From positions 13,909,035 through 13,973,034 of the forward strand of contig NC_049981.1 of assembly GCF_000003815.2 (NCBI RefSeq): 64,000 bases of DNA. The letters are read 5' to 3'. Made by a program: the position numbers and the translations under genes. The stretch is from Branchiostoma floridae (Eukaryota; Chordata; Leptocardii; Amphioxiformes; Branchiostomatidae). The notes under the pieces were generated by a model that saw nothing but the letters and a program-made list of their open reading frames with translations, was not told where the DNA came from and ran no database searches. This document shows, piece by piece, positions 33,301-43,959 of the stretch (positions are counted from its first letter, which is position 1; each line of letters opens with the position of its first letter).

Positions 33301-36300
33301 CTCGTAACATACTGAAGACTAGGTTTTGTAATCACAGAATGCATCTGGAAACCTTATGTGTTTAAACATCTACTCAGACAGTCTTGGTGGAATGCAAGAA
33401 AAGGTTATTGCAGTGCATTTCTGCCCATTCACAATTTTGGCAACGCGCTTATCTAGGCAATTGTCAGATGCTGGTTTAGAACATATACTTAGATATTGTA
33501 ACTTTGAAGGCAAAGTAGTATGTTAAGACTTTCTTATTTCTTGATTATTGTCAGTTTGGCAATATCGGGGACAGCAGTTGCTCACCATTTACAAACATGT
33601 ATAAATACTTAGTCTAGTAACGTTACTACCCTAAGAATTAGATATTGTTTCCTTCTTTGTATTCGCCATGTACAGGCTGGGCAACCAATCGTCTGTTAAG
33701 CTCTCTTTGAAACTCTGTAGAGACACTTGAGGCCGCCCCTTATAATGTAGGTGAGCTCTACTGGCACAGACAAAACTAAAATTCACATCAAAGTTGCTAA
33801 TCATTAACCTTTGCAGGCATGTCAGAAACATATGCATTGAATCATATTCTATGCCATTGTCATACTGTTTGTCGTCTCAGTACCAAACTTTCACGGTCTG
33901 AGAAAATTTAAGTTGTTCTCAGAACTAAATGTTCACGGTTGCAACAGGTGCGTGTAACAAAAAGACTCTTGTACTCTTTGTTGTCGGTAATGATAAGTTT
34001 ACGTAACAGTCCTCACCGTGAAAACTGTGAACATAAAAGTACGCTGAAAAAATCAGGAATTACGGTATGTAGTGGGACCGCGTACGGCAGTGGCAGCGTG
34101 TTCAGCTTGGGACCGAGAAGTCTCGGGTTCGAATCCGGCTGCCGTGCTACCGATCTTGTGCCCTTGGGAAAGGCACTTTACACGACTTTCCTCACTTTAC
34201 TCAGGTAAAAATGAGTACTTAGCTTCGGCTAGGGCCGTCCCTGGGATAGGACATTGAATGGAGGTCCCGTATATGGGGAGAGTCACACCCCATGCATGTC
34301 AAAGAACCCCCACACGTGCGATGGTGCAAAATCCTTCCGTCTAGAATTGGTGATTCTCTACAAATCACCTGGACTCCAGGAAGAATAGTGACATATCAGT
34401 CAGTAATGGAGATCTGTATAACCAAACCAAACCAATTGGATTGTGTTTACTTTGTAATGGTGACATTACAAAGGAATGCTATCTTTAATGTCCCATTGGC
34501 TCCGTCCTTGGTGCTGAATGTAACCGATAAATGTCAAAAAGCTCCAATCCTGACTCACCATAAACTATGCTGTTACCTGTGCATGGTGCCTGTCTGACCT
34601 ACATTTAGTTCTATACATAATAATGTCTATTGTGAGTGCATCATGTCCTGGGATTTCCTTCTCTGGTATACCTAACCTTCAATACAGAAGGTTTTGTAGT
34701 TTTTATCCACTTGTGGCTGCCCCATGTTTGTTATTCAAACCTTATTCAATACAGACAGCAGATTTGGTTTGTTGTTTGTGCAGTTTCTGTTCCATTATCC
34801 AGACCTTCTTCAATAGAGTAGATAGGACTAAAGTTTGTTATCGGTGTCACAGCTTCTGTTCCACTCGTGGCTGTCCCATGTCCGCCTTCCATACCTGCTT
34901 CAGTAGAGTAGATGTTGTTTGGTGTTGTAGATACAGTTTCTGTTCCATTCTCCAAATCTTCTTCAATAGAGTAGATACGGTTTGTTATTGGCGTCATAAT
35001 GTCTGTTCCATGTCCAGTAGAGTAGATTGTTGTTAGTGTCATAGCTACATCTGTTCCCCCTCTGACTGCCCCGTGCCCACCGTCCAAATCGTCATGAGTA
35101 GAGTGGATGTTGTCTGTTGGTGGTGCTTCACTGGGTCCTCCGTCCATGACTGCCGAATCTCGGCCATCCAAAGCTCCTGAAGGATTTTCATAGACATGGT
35201 CTTCTATCGGTGCTGTAGTTTGATTGACAGACTGGTTTCCGTGATTGACAGGCTGGTGTCCATGATTGACAGGCTGGTGTCCGTGATTGACAGGCTGCTG
35301 TCCGCGATTGACAGGCTGGTGCCCATGATTGACAGCTTCTTCGGGGGTGTTGATTTTAACGTAGAGCCATCTGAATCCGAAAAGTACAAGAGCCATCGCC
35401 AGGAAAGTTCCCATCACAATAATGGTGATGTGCAGAACTGGGAGTTCGTAGTCTTTTGGTTTTACTGTCGTGCCTATGGTGTTCAGAAGAGAAGTCGCTA
35501 TGGTCTGTGCAGAGCTTGTTGGTATTGCGGAAAGAGAAGTTTTGTTGTGCTGCAGTTGAGTCTTGGTCTGAGTGAGGGCCCCATCTGTAGGAAACATGAC
35601 TGAAGTCACCACTGTAGGTTCTGTGGTCGGCTGGTGCGCGCCACAGCCGATCAGTTTGGTGGACACGTCGGACAAGTGCAACTGATTCAGGTCAGGCGGA
35701 CTGTCGCAGACATGAACGCCGAGTGTTAGGCCTCTGTCAACAAAACAGACTGAACAGCGCGAACAACAGGCCTGCTGTTTCCCCTGACAGGCCTGGAAAC
35801 AGACTATCTTGTCAACCAGCCAGGCGAGGTCGCAGTCACAGCGGAAAGGGTTCCCGTTGATCCACACCTCGGTCACTTGCGGCCGCCCCAGCTCAGACTC
35901 AGAGAACGACGCCAGTTTGTTGAAACGTAGGTCAACTTTCTTCAGCTTTGGGAGATGCTCGATGACGGTTTCCAGCTTTACGTACCGAAGTCGGTTTCCC
36001 ATGAGGCAGAGAGATTCCAAATTTGGCAGAGCTCGCAAAGACAGCCAGGAAAAGACTTGTATGCTGTTCCTGTTTAGGTCCAGTACACGCAGCCGTCTTA
36101 GTGGCGGAATGTGCGAGATGTTTGTGATTTGATTTGAGTAGGACAAAGTGAACCCTTCAGCGTTGGCTGGGATGTCGTCAGGAATCGTGGTGAGATTTGT
36201 TTTGGAGCAGTGAACCCGCGATGTCGGTGAGAACGGGATACGGTATATGCTACATGTAGCCGGCAGACAAACACAACCTGACCACAGCCATGTAACAGTA

Positions 36301-38583
36301 AGGTGTAGAAGCAGTCCACTTACTTCCATGTCTACTGGTGGTCCTCAATAGGCCTGGTCAGAGAGAGATGTAATGTACATGCCACGACTTTGCTTCCACT
36401 AGACATGATCAGTTCGGTGCACTGCCTTGAAAAGCAAGTTGCTGTGCAATAGTGGAACTGATAGTTTCCTGTCTTCAGCAAGTACGTGTATCCTACATGT
36501 TGTACGCATGTCTGTCGTGCACTTTCTTGACGGCAGCTCATGTATAATAATTATTATATATCCTAGTGGCTGTTGACTAGATACTGGAGACAGGGTTTTG
36601 TAATCACAGATTCCATCTGGAAACTTCGTGTTTTTAAACATATACTTAGTCTTGGTGGAAAGCAAGGAAAGGGTTATTGCACATGCATCTCTGCCGATGC
36701 ACAATGCTGGCGACGCCTTTCTATTCTAGCAGGCACGTCAGAGGCTGGTTTAGAGCATAAAGTATAACTTCTGAAGGCAAAGCGATACATTTTTTAACTA
36801 CTGCCAGCAGACACCATTAACACATGACTGTATGAATTAAACTAGCCTTAGATTTTTTTTTGTATGCACCAATAAAAGGGCAACAAATGATCTGTCAACC
36901 TCTATTTCTTAAACTCTATAGAGACTCAAGGGTCACAAAGTAGAGTCAATAACCTCATGTTCTCTCATGTGAGAACTACTCTGAAAGTTCCATTTTTAGA
37001 CTCCATGTCACCAACAGATTGGTCTGTGGAAGGAGCAGATGTTACTGGATACCTTCACGTAATTACATTTTTATACTTCAAACATACCACAGACATGGGT
37101 TGAAATATCTTGCTTTTCCTGATGTTTTTTCTACTTCTCCTGTCACAATTTCAAATCGATTGAACTCAGAGTCTGTTATTTTTGAGCCACATGACCTGAA
37201 TTTTTTTAGACTAGGCTGATTTTGCGGAAGTCCTTTTTCAGATAAAGTGTTTTTGGCTGCTTCACTTTACATAAGGGTGTTGCTGGGAGAGTCCATTCTT
37301 TCACAGAGGGGGGGGATGTTTTTCAGAAATCAATCTTTGACTTGGGTGGTGATTTAAAGGTCAATGTTTTTAATGTGTTGATACATGTAGCTACCACTGA
37401 ATGGACATGTTCTCGCAAACAAATTTCTCAGAATTCAATTTTCGACTGGGGTTATCATGTGCAAAGCCCAATATTTTGGTGAAAGTGTTTTTAAACTGGT
37501 CCATTTTGAGTGGAAGTGCATCACCAAAAGTCCAACCTCACATGGATGTGGGGGGGGGCTCACATTTTTGATTTTCTTTTCTTATTCACTTTTCGTCCAG
37601 TTTTGCATGGTGTGGGATATGACTGAAATATGCTGTATTTGCTGGCAAATGTTGCCTGTCCAGTGTAATCTGAGACACAATCTGGAAACGTAATATTTTC
37701 AGAACTGTACTCAGATTGGTCTGTGGAAATTGTATTGCAGGAAAAGGATGAGACGCCACATTTATCTAGTCTGTTCACATGTATTTTTAGGAAGGTGATT
37801 TGATGTGTCTGCTTCCCTGCCTTCATATGTCTCTTTTCTTATTTAGTAACTTGAGTATAGATACCGGTAAGCTAAGATTTTATAAGACCTGTTAAACAGC
37901 ACTGGAAAAATACTTAGAATTAGATAATTTTGATTTACGCTCGGCAATCAGCAAAATTAGAATTAGTGCCCACCCTCTTGAAATTGAGAGAGGGCGGTAA
38001 AAGGAGGCTATACGTGTGTGAAAGAACGTGCAAACAATGTACGTCAAACGTGGTGGAAGACGAAACACATTTTATGTCAAACTGCTCTTTCTATAATCAA
38101 GAAAGAAAAGAGCTGTTCAAAGAGGCCATCAAATTCCACCCAAACTTCCTCACATTCACTGACAAAAAGAAAACAGTTCTCCTTTTAACATCACAAAACC
38201 CACACATAACAGAAGAGGTGGGGTCTTTCGTCTTCCACTGTCTTCGAAAAAGGAGTCAAACCCAATAACCCAGGATCTAGCCCGTACCAACCTACATTAT
38301 ATAGACCCTGAGGAAGGTATCTGAGGTATCTTGGCCCAGTGATTATGAATATCTTCTAGGTGTTTTCACTAAAAGATTATTTTCCTACAACCTACAAATC
38401 TTTCAAAGTTGTTCCAGAGCTCTGTTTTAATTTTCAGATCCGGCTTATGCTATCAAACTGGAGCACGACCGCAACAACCTACAGCTGAGCCGTGCGCATG
38501 CGCTATCAAGACTGGCCGCGAGTAACCGAGTGCGTCAGAAACTACGAGAGAGACAAGAATCCCGTACCAAAATAGATTTCTAG
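30382..38583 (+). CDS. Small coiled-coil protein, 143 aa, three exons
   Basis: Exons 30382-30529, 32818-32955 and 38438-38583 (stop TAG) join with consistent phase (1, 1) and give 143 residues. The start MEDVLSRLDRLSDRLAVMAD sits in CACCATGG. Residues 1-45 and 50-90 carry regular leucine/hydrophobic heptads (LSEQHRLHEQQLSMAKEVSR), then LHKRIQARKLRPPG, and a basic helical C-terminus (VRQKLRERQESRTKIDF). There is no signal peptide or membrane segment, so it is likely cytosolic or cytoskeletal. I do not recognise the family. An AATAAA follows 23 bases after the stop. Intron 2 (5.5 kb) contains an antisense receptor gene and a LINE remnant. Confidence 0.8.
30905..31839. mobile_element. Mariner/Tc1-type non-autonomous element, 935 bp
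   Basis: Flanked by TA on both sides (30903-30904 and 31840-31841). The ends are inverted repeats starting CGAGGGCGGTTCAAAAAGTA, a mariner-style terminus; similarity between the two ends continues inward with interruptions for roughly 170-270 bp. No transposase catalytic ORF is present. It lies in intron 1 of the coiled-coil gene. Confidence 0.8.
33308..33521 (+). repeat. Direct repeat, copy 1 (flanks the LRR receptor gene)
   Basis: Contains TTTTGTAATCACAGA, ATCTGGAAAC, GTCTTGGTGGAA and CTGGTTTAGA in the same order as copy 2 at 36580-36790. The order and spacing show a duplicated segment; the copies are clearly diverged. Confidence 0.7.
34071..34320 (+). repeat. tRNA-derived SINE (family 1), full head and body
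   Basis: A-box-like GTGGCAGCGTGT and B-box GGGTTCGAATCC near 34126 mark a tRNA-derived promoter. The body has CCCTTGGGAAAGGCACTTTA and GGACATTGAATGGAGGTCCC. Related copies lie at 10963, 42819 and 50829. Confidence 0.85.
34746..36329 (-). CDS. Single-exon LRR transmembrane receptor, 527 aa, tyrosine-motif tail
   Basis: ATG 36329 to TGA 34746, one open frame. Residues 1-25 look like a signal peptide. CSKTNLTTIPDDIP (41-54) is an LRR N-cap, LRRs follow to about 155 (LRVLDLNRNSIQVF, LESLCLMGNRLRYV, LKKVDLRFNKLASF), then a cysteine cap NPFRCDCDLAWLVD (160-173) with further cysteines to 229. A threonine-rich stalk precedes a membrane helix at 297-323. The tail has about six NHGHQPV heptads (333-370), YENP at 380 (Grb2-type YxN) and several tandem IYS modules (IYSIEEDLENGTET, IYSTEAGMEGGHG, IYSIEEGLDNGTET). 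It is likely a cell-surface adhesion or immune-type receptor; the ligand is unknown. It lies antisense in an intron of the coiled-coil gene. Confidence 0.88.
   Translation of the reverse strand: MEVSGLLLHLTVTWLWSGCVCLPATCSIYRIPFSPTSRVHCSKTNLTTIPDDIPANAEGFTLSYSNQITNISHIPPLRRLRVLDLNRNSIQVFSWLSLRALPNLESLCLMGNRLRYVKLETVIEHLPKLKKVDLRFNKLASFSESELGRPQVTEVWINGNPFRCDCDLAWLVDKIVCFQACQGKQQACCSRCSVCFVDRGLTLGVHVCDSPPDLNQLHLSDVSTKLIGCGAHQPTTEPTVVTSVMFPTDGALTQTKTQLQHNKTSLSAIPTSSAQTIATSLLNTIGTTVKPKDYELPVLHITIIVMGTFLAMALVLFGFRWLYVKINTPEEAVNHGHQPVNRGQQPVNHGHQPVNHGHQPVNHGNQSVNQTTAPIEDHVYENPSGALDGRDSAVMDGGPSEAPPTDNIHSTHDDLDGGHGAVRGGTDVAMTLTTIYSTGHGTDIMTPITNRIYSIEEDLENGTETVSTTPNNIYSTEAGMEGGHGTATSGTEAVTPITNFSPIYSIEEGLDNGTETAQTTNQICCLY
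36580..36790 (+). repeat. Direct repeat, copy 2 (flanks the LRR receptor gene)
   Basis: Second copy of the segment at 33308-33521, about 3.3 kb away in the same orientation, with LRR receptor gene 34746-36329 between. Short similarity continues outside the copies (CTCTATAGAGACTCAAG vs CTCTGTAGAGACACTTG). Confidence 0.7.
37925..38345 (+). pseudogene. LINE reverse-transcriptase C-terminal remnant, frameshifted
   Basis: One frame gives LRSAISKIRISAHPLEIERG and then stops; the next frame continues CERTCKQCTSNVVEDETHFM and SNCSFYNQERKELF, the cysteine/histidine C-terminal region typical of non-LTR retrotransposon polyproteins. The shift near 38000 and the lack of the reverse-transcriptase core upstream make it a dead 5'-truncated copy. 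The stop at 38268 is followed by a LINE-like 3' region (CCCTGAGGAAGG). Confidence 0.75.
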
Positions 38584-38605
38584 AAATCCAACCCTAACGT
38601 CCAGA

Positions 38606-38611
38606 AATAAA
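38606..38611 (+). terminator. Polyadenylation signal AATAAA of the coiled-coil gene
   Basis: AATAAA 23 bases after the stop codon at 38583, the expected distance for a short 3'UTR. Confidence 0.6.
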
Positions 38612-39407
38612 CTATTCTCTATCTATGACTTAAAATCTTATATGTAACGTCTTGCGCATTTCTATTTGTTTTTTTTTCTATTTAAGGAATTGCTTTGCTG
38701 ATTTGAGTTTTCTACCTTTGTTGTGGAAATGGTGACATGATCGATAATTGAAGGATTACTGTTATGCATATGGTTGTCAAACATTTCGTAGAAAATGATA
38801 TCGGCTGAAAGTGCCTTATTTCAATAGCAAATCTTCAATATAAGCGTGATAGCGTGATATTCCATTTTGTGGCTCACCATCTGTGCTCATTTAGCAGACC
38901 CTACGTACTATCTGTGTCAAATACTGAATACTGAACAGAAGAGGAAAAGTAAAACAAATTAAGGCTAACGTCGGTTTGCGTTTCATCATATCGAAGATTA
39001 GAAGCGCCTCCATGTGAAAGATGACGGGATAGCATGGACGTCTGTAAAAGAAAATCACTTAAAGATTGACCGATTTCACCTGTAACCTTTTGATGATTAG
39101 TTTATGTTGTCCTTTATTTATTTAGTACAAGTTATTGCCGTTTAGTATTTATAGATCTAGACCTACCTTCCTTTTCATTTTTAGCAAGATACGCTACGGA
39201 CGCATGATGGAATTGGTAAATATGGAAGACATAATTAGTGTTGATGGTTTTTGTACCGAATGGCATTAAAAAAAAACTTCTTTGTTGCCGAGTTGTCGCT
39301 CACTTGTTGGTTTATATCCTACAAGACAGTGAAATTTTCCGTGCGTTCCACTACGCAACTCAACTCTGACGTCTGCCATTGAAACTTGTACGTACATAGC
39401 ACAAAGG

Positions 39408-39485
39408 ATGGCGACAGCATTACGTCATACTAAGTATACTCTAGCGCGCGTGAAGGCCTTCGGGAGTATCCAGCCAGTCCCGGAA
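39408..39485 (+). CDS. Candidate orphan first exon (26 codons) with splice donor
   Basis: ATG in AAAGGATGGC context opens a 26-codon frame, MATALRHTKYTLARVKAFGS then IQPVPE, ending exactly at GAA|GTAAGA, a strong donor. CpG-bearing sequence upstream is promoter-like. A phase-compatible open segment, 39613-39702, ends at ATG|GTATGT, but its acceptor is weak. I found no further exon before the collagen-Link gene, so the product is unknown; it could be an incomplete gene whose later exons lie beyond. Confidence 0.35.
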
Positions 39486-39922
39486 GTAAGAAGCTTGCTT
39501 TGTGGTCGGACGTCGACTGCTTTCTTTCCAATCATAATGTCATGGCCTAAAGCCTAAGGAATCACACAACTTCTAACAAACTCAAGTCTCTCCAATCTCC
39601 ATTGCTACATAGTACATATCCAACCCGCGGCCGGTGCGGTATGTCATGCCAACTTGTGCGGTATGCATATGGCTCAATCCAAGCAACGGATTCCTGAAAA
39701 TGGTATGTGCTTGAACTACTAGTATCTAAATAAAGGTTGCAGGCATATCTATGGGTACATCAGAATATTAGTATACTAGTAGATTCACTCATTCAGCATT
39801 TGTTTGCGCCCGCACCTTGCCTCCCGTTGCTCACAGCGTTCGGTTGCTAAGGTACAAGTTCCGTCGCTAGGGAAGGTACGGTAACCGTAAAGCAACGGTC
39901 TGCTCTTGGTCCCGGCTTAGCC

Positions 39923-40107
39923 TTAGTCTCTACCAGACTCCGGATCGCTGGAAAAATCGTAAAAATTGAACAAATAGAAGAGTAAAGCCGGCCAGAGAAA
40001 TATAACCGGCCAGGGAACAGCACGCGATGTTCCCTGGCTGGTTATATTCCTCTCTATTTGTTCCATTTCTACGATTTTCCAGCGATCCGGTGTCTGGTAG
40101 AGACTAA
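39923..40107. mobile_element. 185 bp MITE with TTAGTCTCTACCAG ends
   Basis: Starts TTAGTCTCTACCAGACTCCG and ends with its near-perfect reverse complement; about 80 bases of each half pair, giving a large hairpin. It is flanked by the direct repeat CTTAGCC (39916-39922, 40108-40114), a 7 bp target duplication. A related copy is nested at 60820-60990. Confidence 0.85.
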
Positions 40108-40639
40108 CTTAGCCTTACGCTAACGGTAAACCTCTCACCAAAATCAAATGAAACTGAAGTTCAGTATTCGTGCTGTAGCGGCAAACACGGACAGTATTAA
40201 ATACTCTATGGAACTATGTATAGTAGGGTTAGTAGCCACCCCAACTACGGTCAAAGGGCATAGTTTCGGCCGTGACGCGGCACGTGCATTTGTCCGTTGT
40301 TGTTTTTTTGCCGCGGCACATTGATCTGTTCATCACCTTTGCCAATGAGGCTATTTTCTCATATGTGTGGGCCAGTTTGTGTGTGTTTTTTTGTTTGTTT
40401 GTGGACGGCAAAACTGAGACAGTCTGGGGGCTGATAGTAAGTGGTGTAAGGTTGGGACTTTGGCTCCTTTAGTAATTCACATGCAAGTCGTATATGGGTT
40501 TATTTGACAAATATGTGTATGTAAAACTAAAGATGGCAATCTTGAACTAGGTCTTACAAAAGAGCAATCAATGTAAATTATTTTAACAAATACACAACAA
40601 AGATAAAACAGAAAATAGAGCTGCACGACCTCTTATCAT

Positions 40640-40860
40640 CGCCAAATGATGTTTACCTTTTAGGGTGGCATTTCATAAATCTTTCTCATTGGCATTTGCA
40701 TGATTAGCGTACGATTACGTAAGTCATCATTAACCTACCTGCATGCCAAAAATCATGACGATCCGTCATCCCCTTCTTAAGTTATTCACTTTCTAAGTCT
40801 GAAACAAAATTGGCTGGGTTAAAAACAACTCTAGGGGACCAAAACGACACTGTTCGGCAT
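40640..40860. repeat. Interspersed repeat fragment (also at 44230-44720)
   Basis: Shares ordered blocks (TTTGCATGAT, CTACCTGCATGCCAAAAATC, AGTTATTC) with two adjoining copies near 44230-44720. No ORF or ends identified; unclassified. Confidence 0.4.
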
Positions 40861-41286
40861 GCGTTTTGCAGAATATTTCTTTCTTTTCTGCTAGTTACGT
40901 TTACAGAAGAATGACACGGGGTGATTTATGGACACATGTAATGTTAATCGAAATTTGTGAATTAAGCCCATGACATGATATTTCACAGTGGCGTCAGGTC
41001 CTCGAGCTGTTGTCATAAATGTAACGAATCCCCCTGCCTTTAGCTATTTGTTTTCCTTCTTATCTTTTTTCTAGCTACAAGATGTGTCACTTGGGAATGT
41101 CTCATTAGTTTTGCCCCAGTTCCTTGTATCTGATGATTTTGTTCCATCATTTCCATGCTACGAGTTAAATTTTATCACTGTAAGCATAAAATTTATGATA
41201 TTATGATAACTATATGTTTGCCTTATTTCCATTGAGATAGATCCTAGTCGTTTCCAAATGAAAGAGGAAATCTAGAGACTGTCAAT

Positions 41287-43629
41287 ATGGGGTGTGCAGT
41301 GGTCTTGAGCGTGACGGCGTGGTTGGTGGTGATACTGCAGATCTACTACCTGAAGGAGCAGCTGTCTGCAAATGAAGAAAGAATTTTGTCTCTGGAGAGG
41401 AAACTCTTGGAGCGTGAGGCTTCGTTGGAGGACAGGACCAATGACAAGACGTGGGAAGTCAGCGGTCATGTAGAAAATGCCGAACTAGGTATTGTCTGCG
41501 TGATTACCATCTTGTACTAAACTCATATTCAGACAATACTCTTTTGAGCTGATTTGAATTGACCAAATTGAATAGATTTCCATCTTGCAGGAAATGTAAG
41601 CTAATGTATACGCTGTTTGTGTTTTCTCCCAAAGTATCTGTGGTGTTGTGTATGGCTAGAAACCTAATGCAGCAGAATAAGTGTTGACAAGTTACATAAT
41701 GTAATGCAAGTCCCATGTGTAGAAATGGTTTGCCAGTTCATTCTGTCAGCTTATTCGTCTCGAATATTGTTTGAGTTACAGTGGAGCGCACGATGGGATA
41801 GGGGCTTTGGTGGTCTTCTTATGTTTTTTCTTGTGTACTTTTCATGCCACAGTTTCTTGTGAAGTCATTTGCAAGCTAGGGTAAATGTAAGAATCAAATT
41901 GAGATATGTGAAAAATGAAAATAAATGCAACAGCAATAGAATATAATGAAACTGAATAACTTAAGAGGTACAGAAATACATTTTATTGTTAACTTAAGTG
42001 CAAAAGTCTGATGCATCCAAAGCTTATCTCTACCAAAACCAGTCGGTGCAAATTTATTTCTGCTTGGTAAGAACGTTGCAATTGGTATAGTGATCTTCTC
42101 ACCCGCCGAACCTATTGCGTATTATGTTTGCGTTTTGTCAACAGTACGAATAAAAAAACAAGTCAGAGCAAACAATGTAGAATAAAAGCGTTATATTACA
42201 TTTACCCTGAATGCGATACATCTTACAGGCAGATGCATACTGGAGCATCATAATGGCGGTGGATCCGGAGATGAGCCTCCCGGTCCACCTGGCCCCGCTG
42301 GACCTCCTGGACGTCCCGGTCCACAAGGTTCTGGTGGGTCCAATGGAACCGATAGTCGTGACGGCAGGGATGGACTTCCCGGTCCGCCCGGCCCCGCTGG
42401 ACCTCCCGGTTCTAGTGGATCCGACGGTCGTGACGGCAGATATGGACTTCCAGGTCCGCCCGGCCCCGCTGGACCTCCCGGATCTAGTGGATCCGATGGT
42501 ACAGATGGTAGTGACGGAAGAGATGGCCTTCCCGGGCCACCCGGTTCTAGTGGATCAGACGGTCGTGACGGCATGGATGGACCTCCTGGTCCCGCTGGAC
42601 CTACAGGGTCACCCGGCACGACTGGACCACCTGGGCCTGGGATGCCTGAGCTAAAAACTGAGCTATGCAGTGTAACACCCAAATTAGGTAAAAATCACAT
42701 TACCAGTCATCTCAGCTCAAAAAAGGTACAGAAACCACTGTTGGTACATGGTAATGTTGCCAGGTTACCAATTCATGTTACAATACGTATTAATATGACA
42801 CAAAACGGGGTTGAAGAGTACGGTAGAGCGTTCGACTCAGAACCAAGTTGCAATTGTCCGGGGTTAGATTTCTGTCATGTCGCCATTTTTTCTTTGGAAG
42901 ATCTTGGAAAGGCGCTTTACACGACTTTCCTCACTTCACTCAGTCAGGTGTAAATTAATACATGTCTCTATAGGATAAACATTAGCTTGTGAAGAATACT
43001 AACATGACTGACAGTTTCAGGTTTCAAACCTCCAGGTTTGAAAGTGACACCAAGCGCTTTAGTACGGACACATTTTTCGACAGAGAAGTTCCATACAGTA
43101 ACCTAGCAAATGAAGCTTTTTTGCAGGAACAATCTTCCCTCAACGGTCACCAGCAGGAGTATACAAGTATGACTTGGACGAAGCAAAATACGCATGTGAA
43201 CAGCAGGGTGCCACACTCGCCTCCTATCACCAGCTGTACGAGGCCTGGCAGGACGGGCTAGACCATTGCGCATGCGGGTGGCTGACGGACGGTACAGCTC
43301 GTTATCCAACACAGACAGCCAGGTTGGTATATGTGCCGATGTTCGCCTTCTCACTAGACTAACTTAATGTATAATTGTATTACAGGAACGAGAATGGAGT
43401 ACCAAAACTGACCACTTGCACAAGCTTATCAATGATATACAATACATTGACATTGATAAAGTAGCAAGGAAAATATGATCGACCCATCTTTCTATCAATC
43501 TAAATTTATATATATATATAATTGTTTTTCACTCCCAGGTCGGGCTGTGGATCTAAAGCGGTTAACAACTGTGCTAAACCCAATGCCGCGGACGCATGGT
43601 GCTTCAAGAAACTCAGCATTTGTGATTAA
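41287..43629 (+). CDS. Type II membrane protein with collagen-like stalk and Link domain, 315 aa
   Basis: Exons 41287-41488, 42229-42687, 43127-43322 and 43539-43629 (stop TAA) join with phases 1, 1 and 2. Residues 5-22 are a membrane anchor without a cleavable signal ([18 protein letters not shown]), followed by a short charged coiled coil (23-55). Residues ~84-205 are Gly-X-Y collagen repeats ([16 protein letters not shown] and SSGSDGRDG blocks). Residues ~230-314 form a Link (hyaluronan-binding) domain: [20 protein letters not shown], then [20 protein letters not shown], with ARYP and a final ADAWCF. The four canonical Link cysteines are present plus an extra pair (CAC and NNC) that could form a third disulfide. 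It likely presents a trimeric Link head outside the cell. Vertebrate Link proteins (CD44, LYVE1, aggrecan, stabilins) lack a collagen stalk, as far as I know. Confidence 0.85.
42819..42960 (+). repeat. SINE family 1 fragment
   Basis: ACGGTAGAGCGTTCGACTC (A-box-like), then TCTTGGAAAGGCGCTTTACA and CACTCAGTCAGGTGTAAA, matching the SINE at 34071. It lies in intron 2 of the collagen-Link gene. Confidence 0.6.
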
Positions 43630-43946
43630 TCATTAAGGAACACGTTCGCAGGAGGGGCATCACGATATAGAAACGTTTTGTGCTTAGATTTTGTGTAGTG
43701 TAAAATTCTTGTCATCCTATCTGTCTAAAATCATTGGTGACTTCCTGACCCTGCAGGTTACATCTGATATTAGCAGACAGACAGACAACATCCACCGTAG
43801 TTATGAAATATGTGATGATATGTTCTCTCGTAGACGAAAAGTATCGATTTATTCTAAAAGAAGACAATCTTGTGCATTACAGTATGTAACTGCTGTAGGA
43901 CTGGAAACAACAATATGGAAATAGTCGAGGCTGATTATCATGATAC

Positions 43947-43952
43947 AATAAA
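43947..43952 (+). terminator. Polyadenylation signal AATAAA of the collagen-Link gene
   Basis: AATAAA 318 bases downstream of the stop codon at 43629. Confidence 0.5.
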
Positions 43953-43959
43953 AACTAGA

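Noticed and set aside
34071-34145. tRNA-like sequence with good A and B boxes (also at 50829, 14438 and 45598)
   Set aside because: Followed by shared SINE bodies and A-rich tails; acceptor-stem pairing is poor. These are tRNA-derived SINE heads and not functional tRNA genes.
42248-42682. 144-residue minus-strand ORF rich in Gly/Pro/Ser opposite the collagen exon
   Set aside because: Reverse complement of Gly-X-Y coding; the sense frame splices cleanly into the Link-domain gene.
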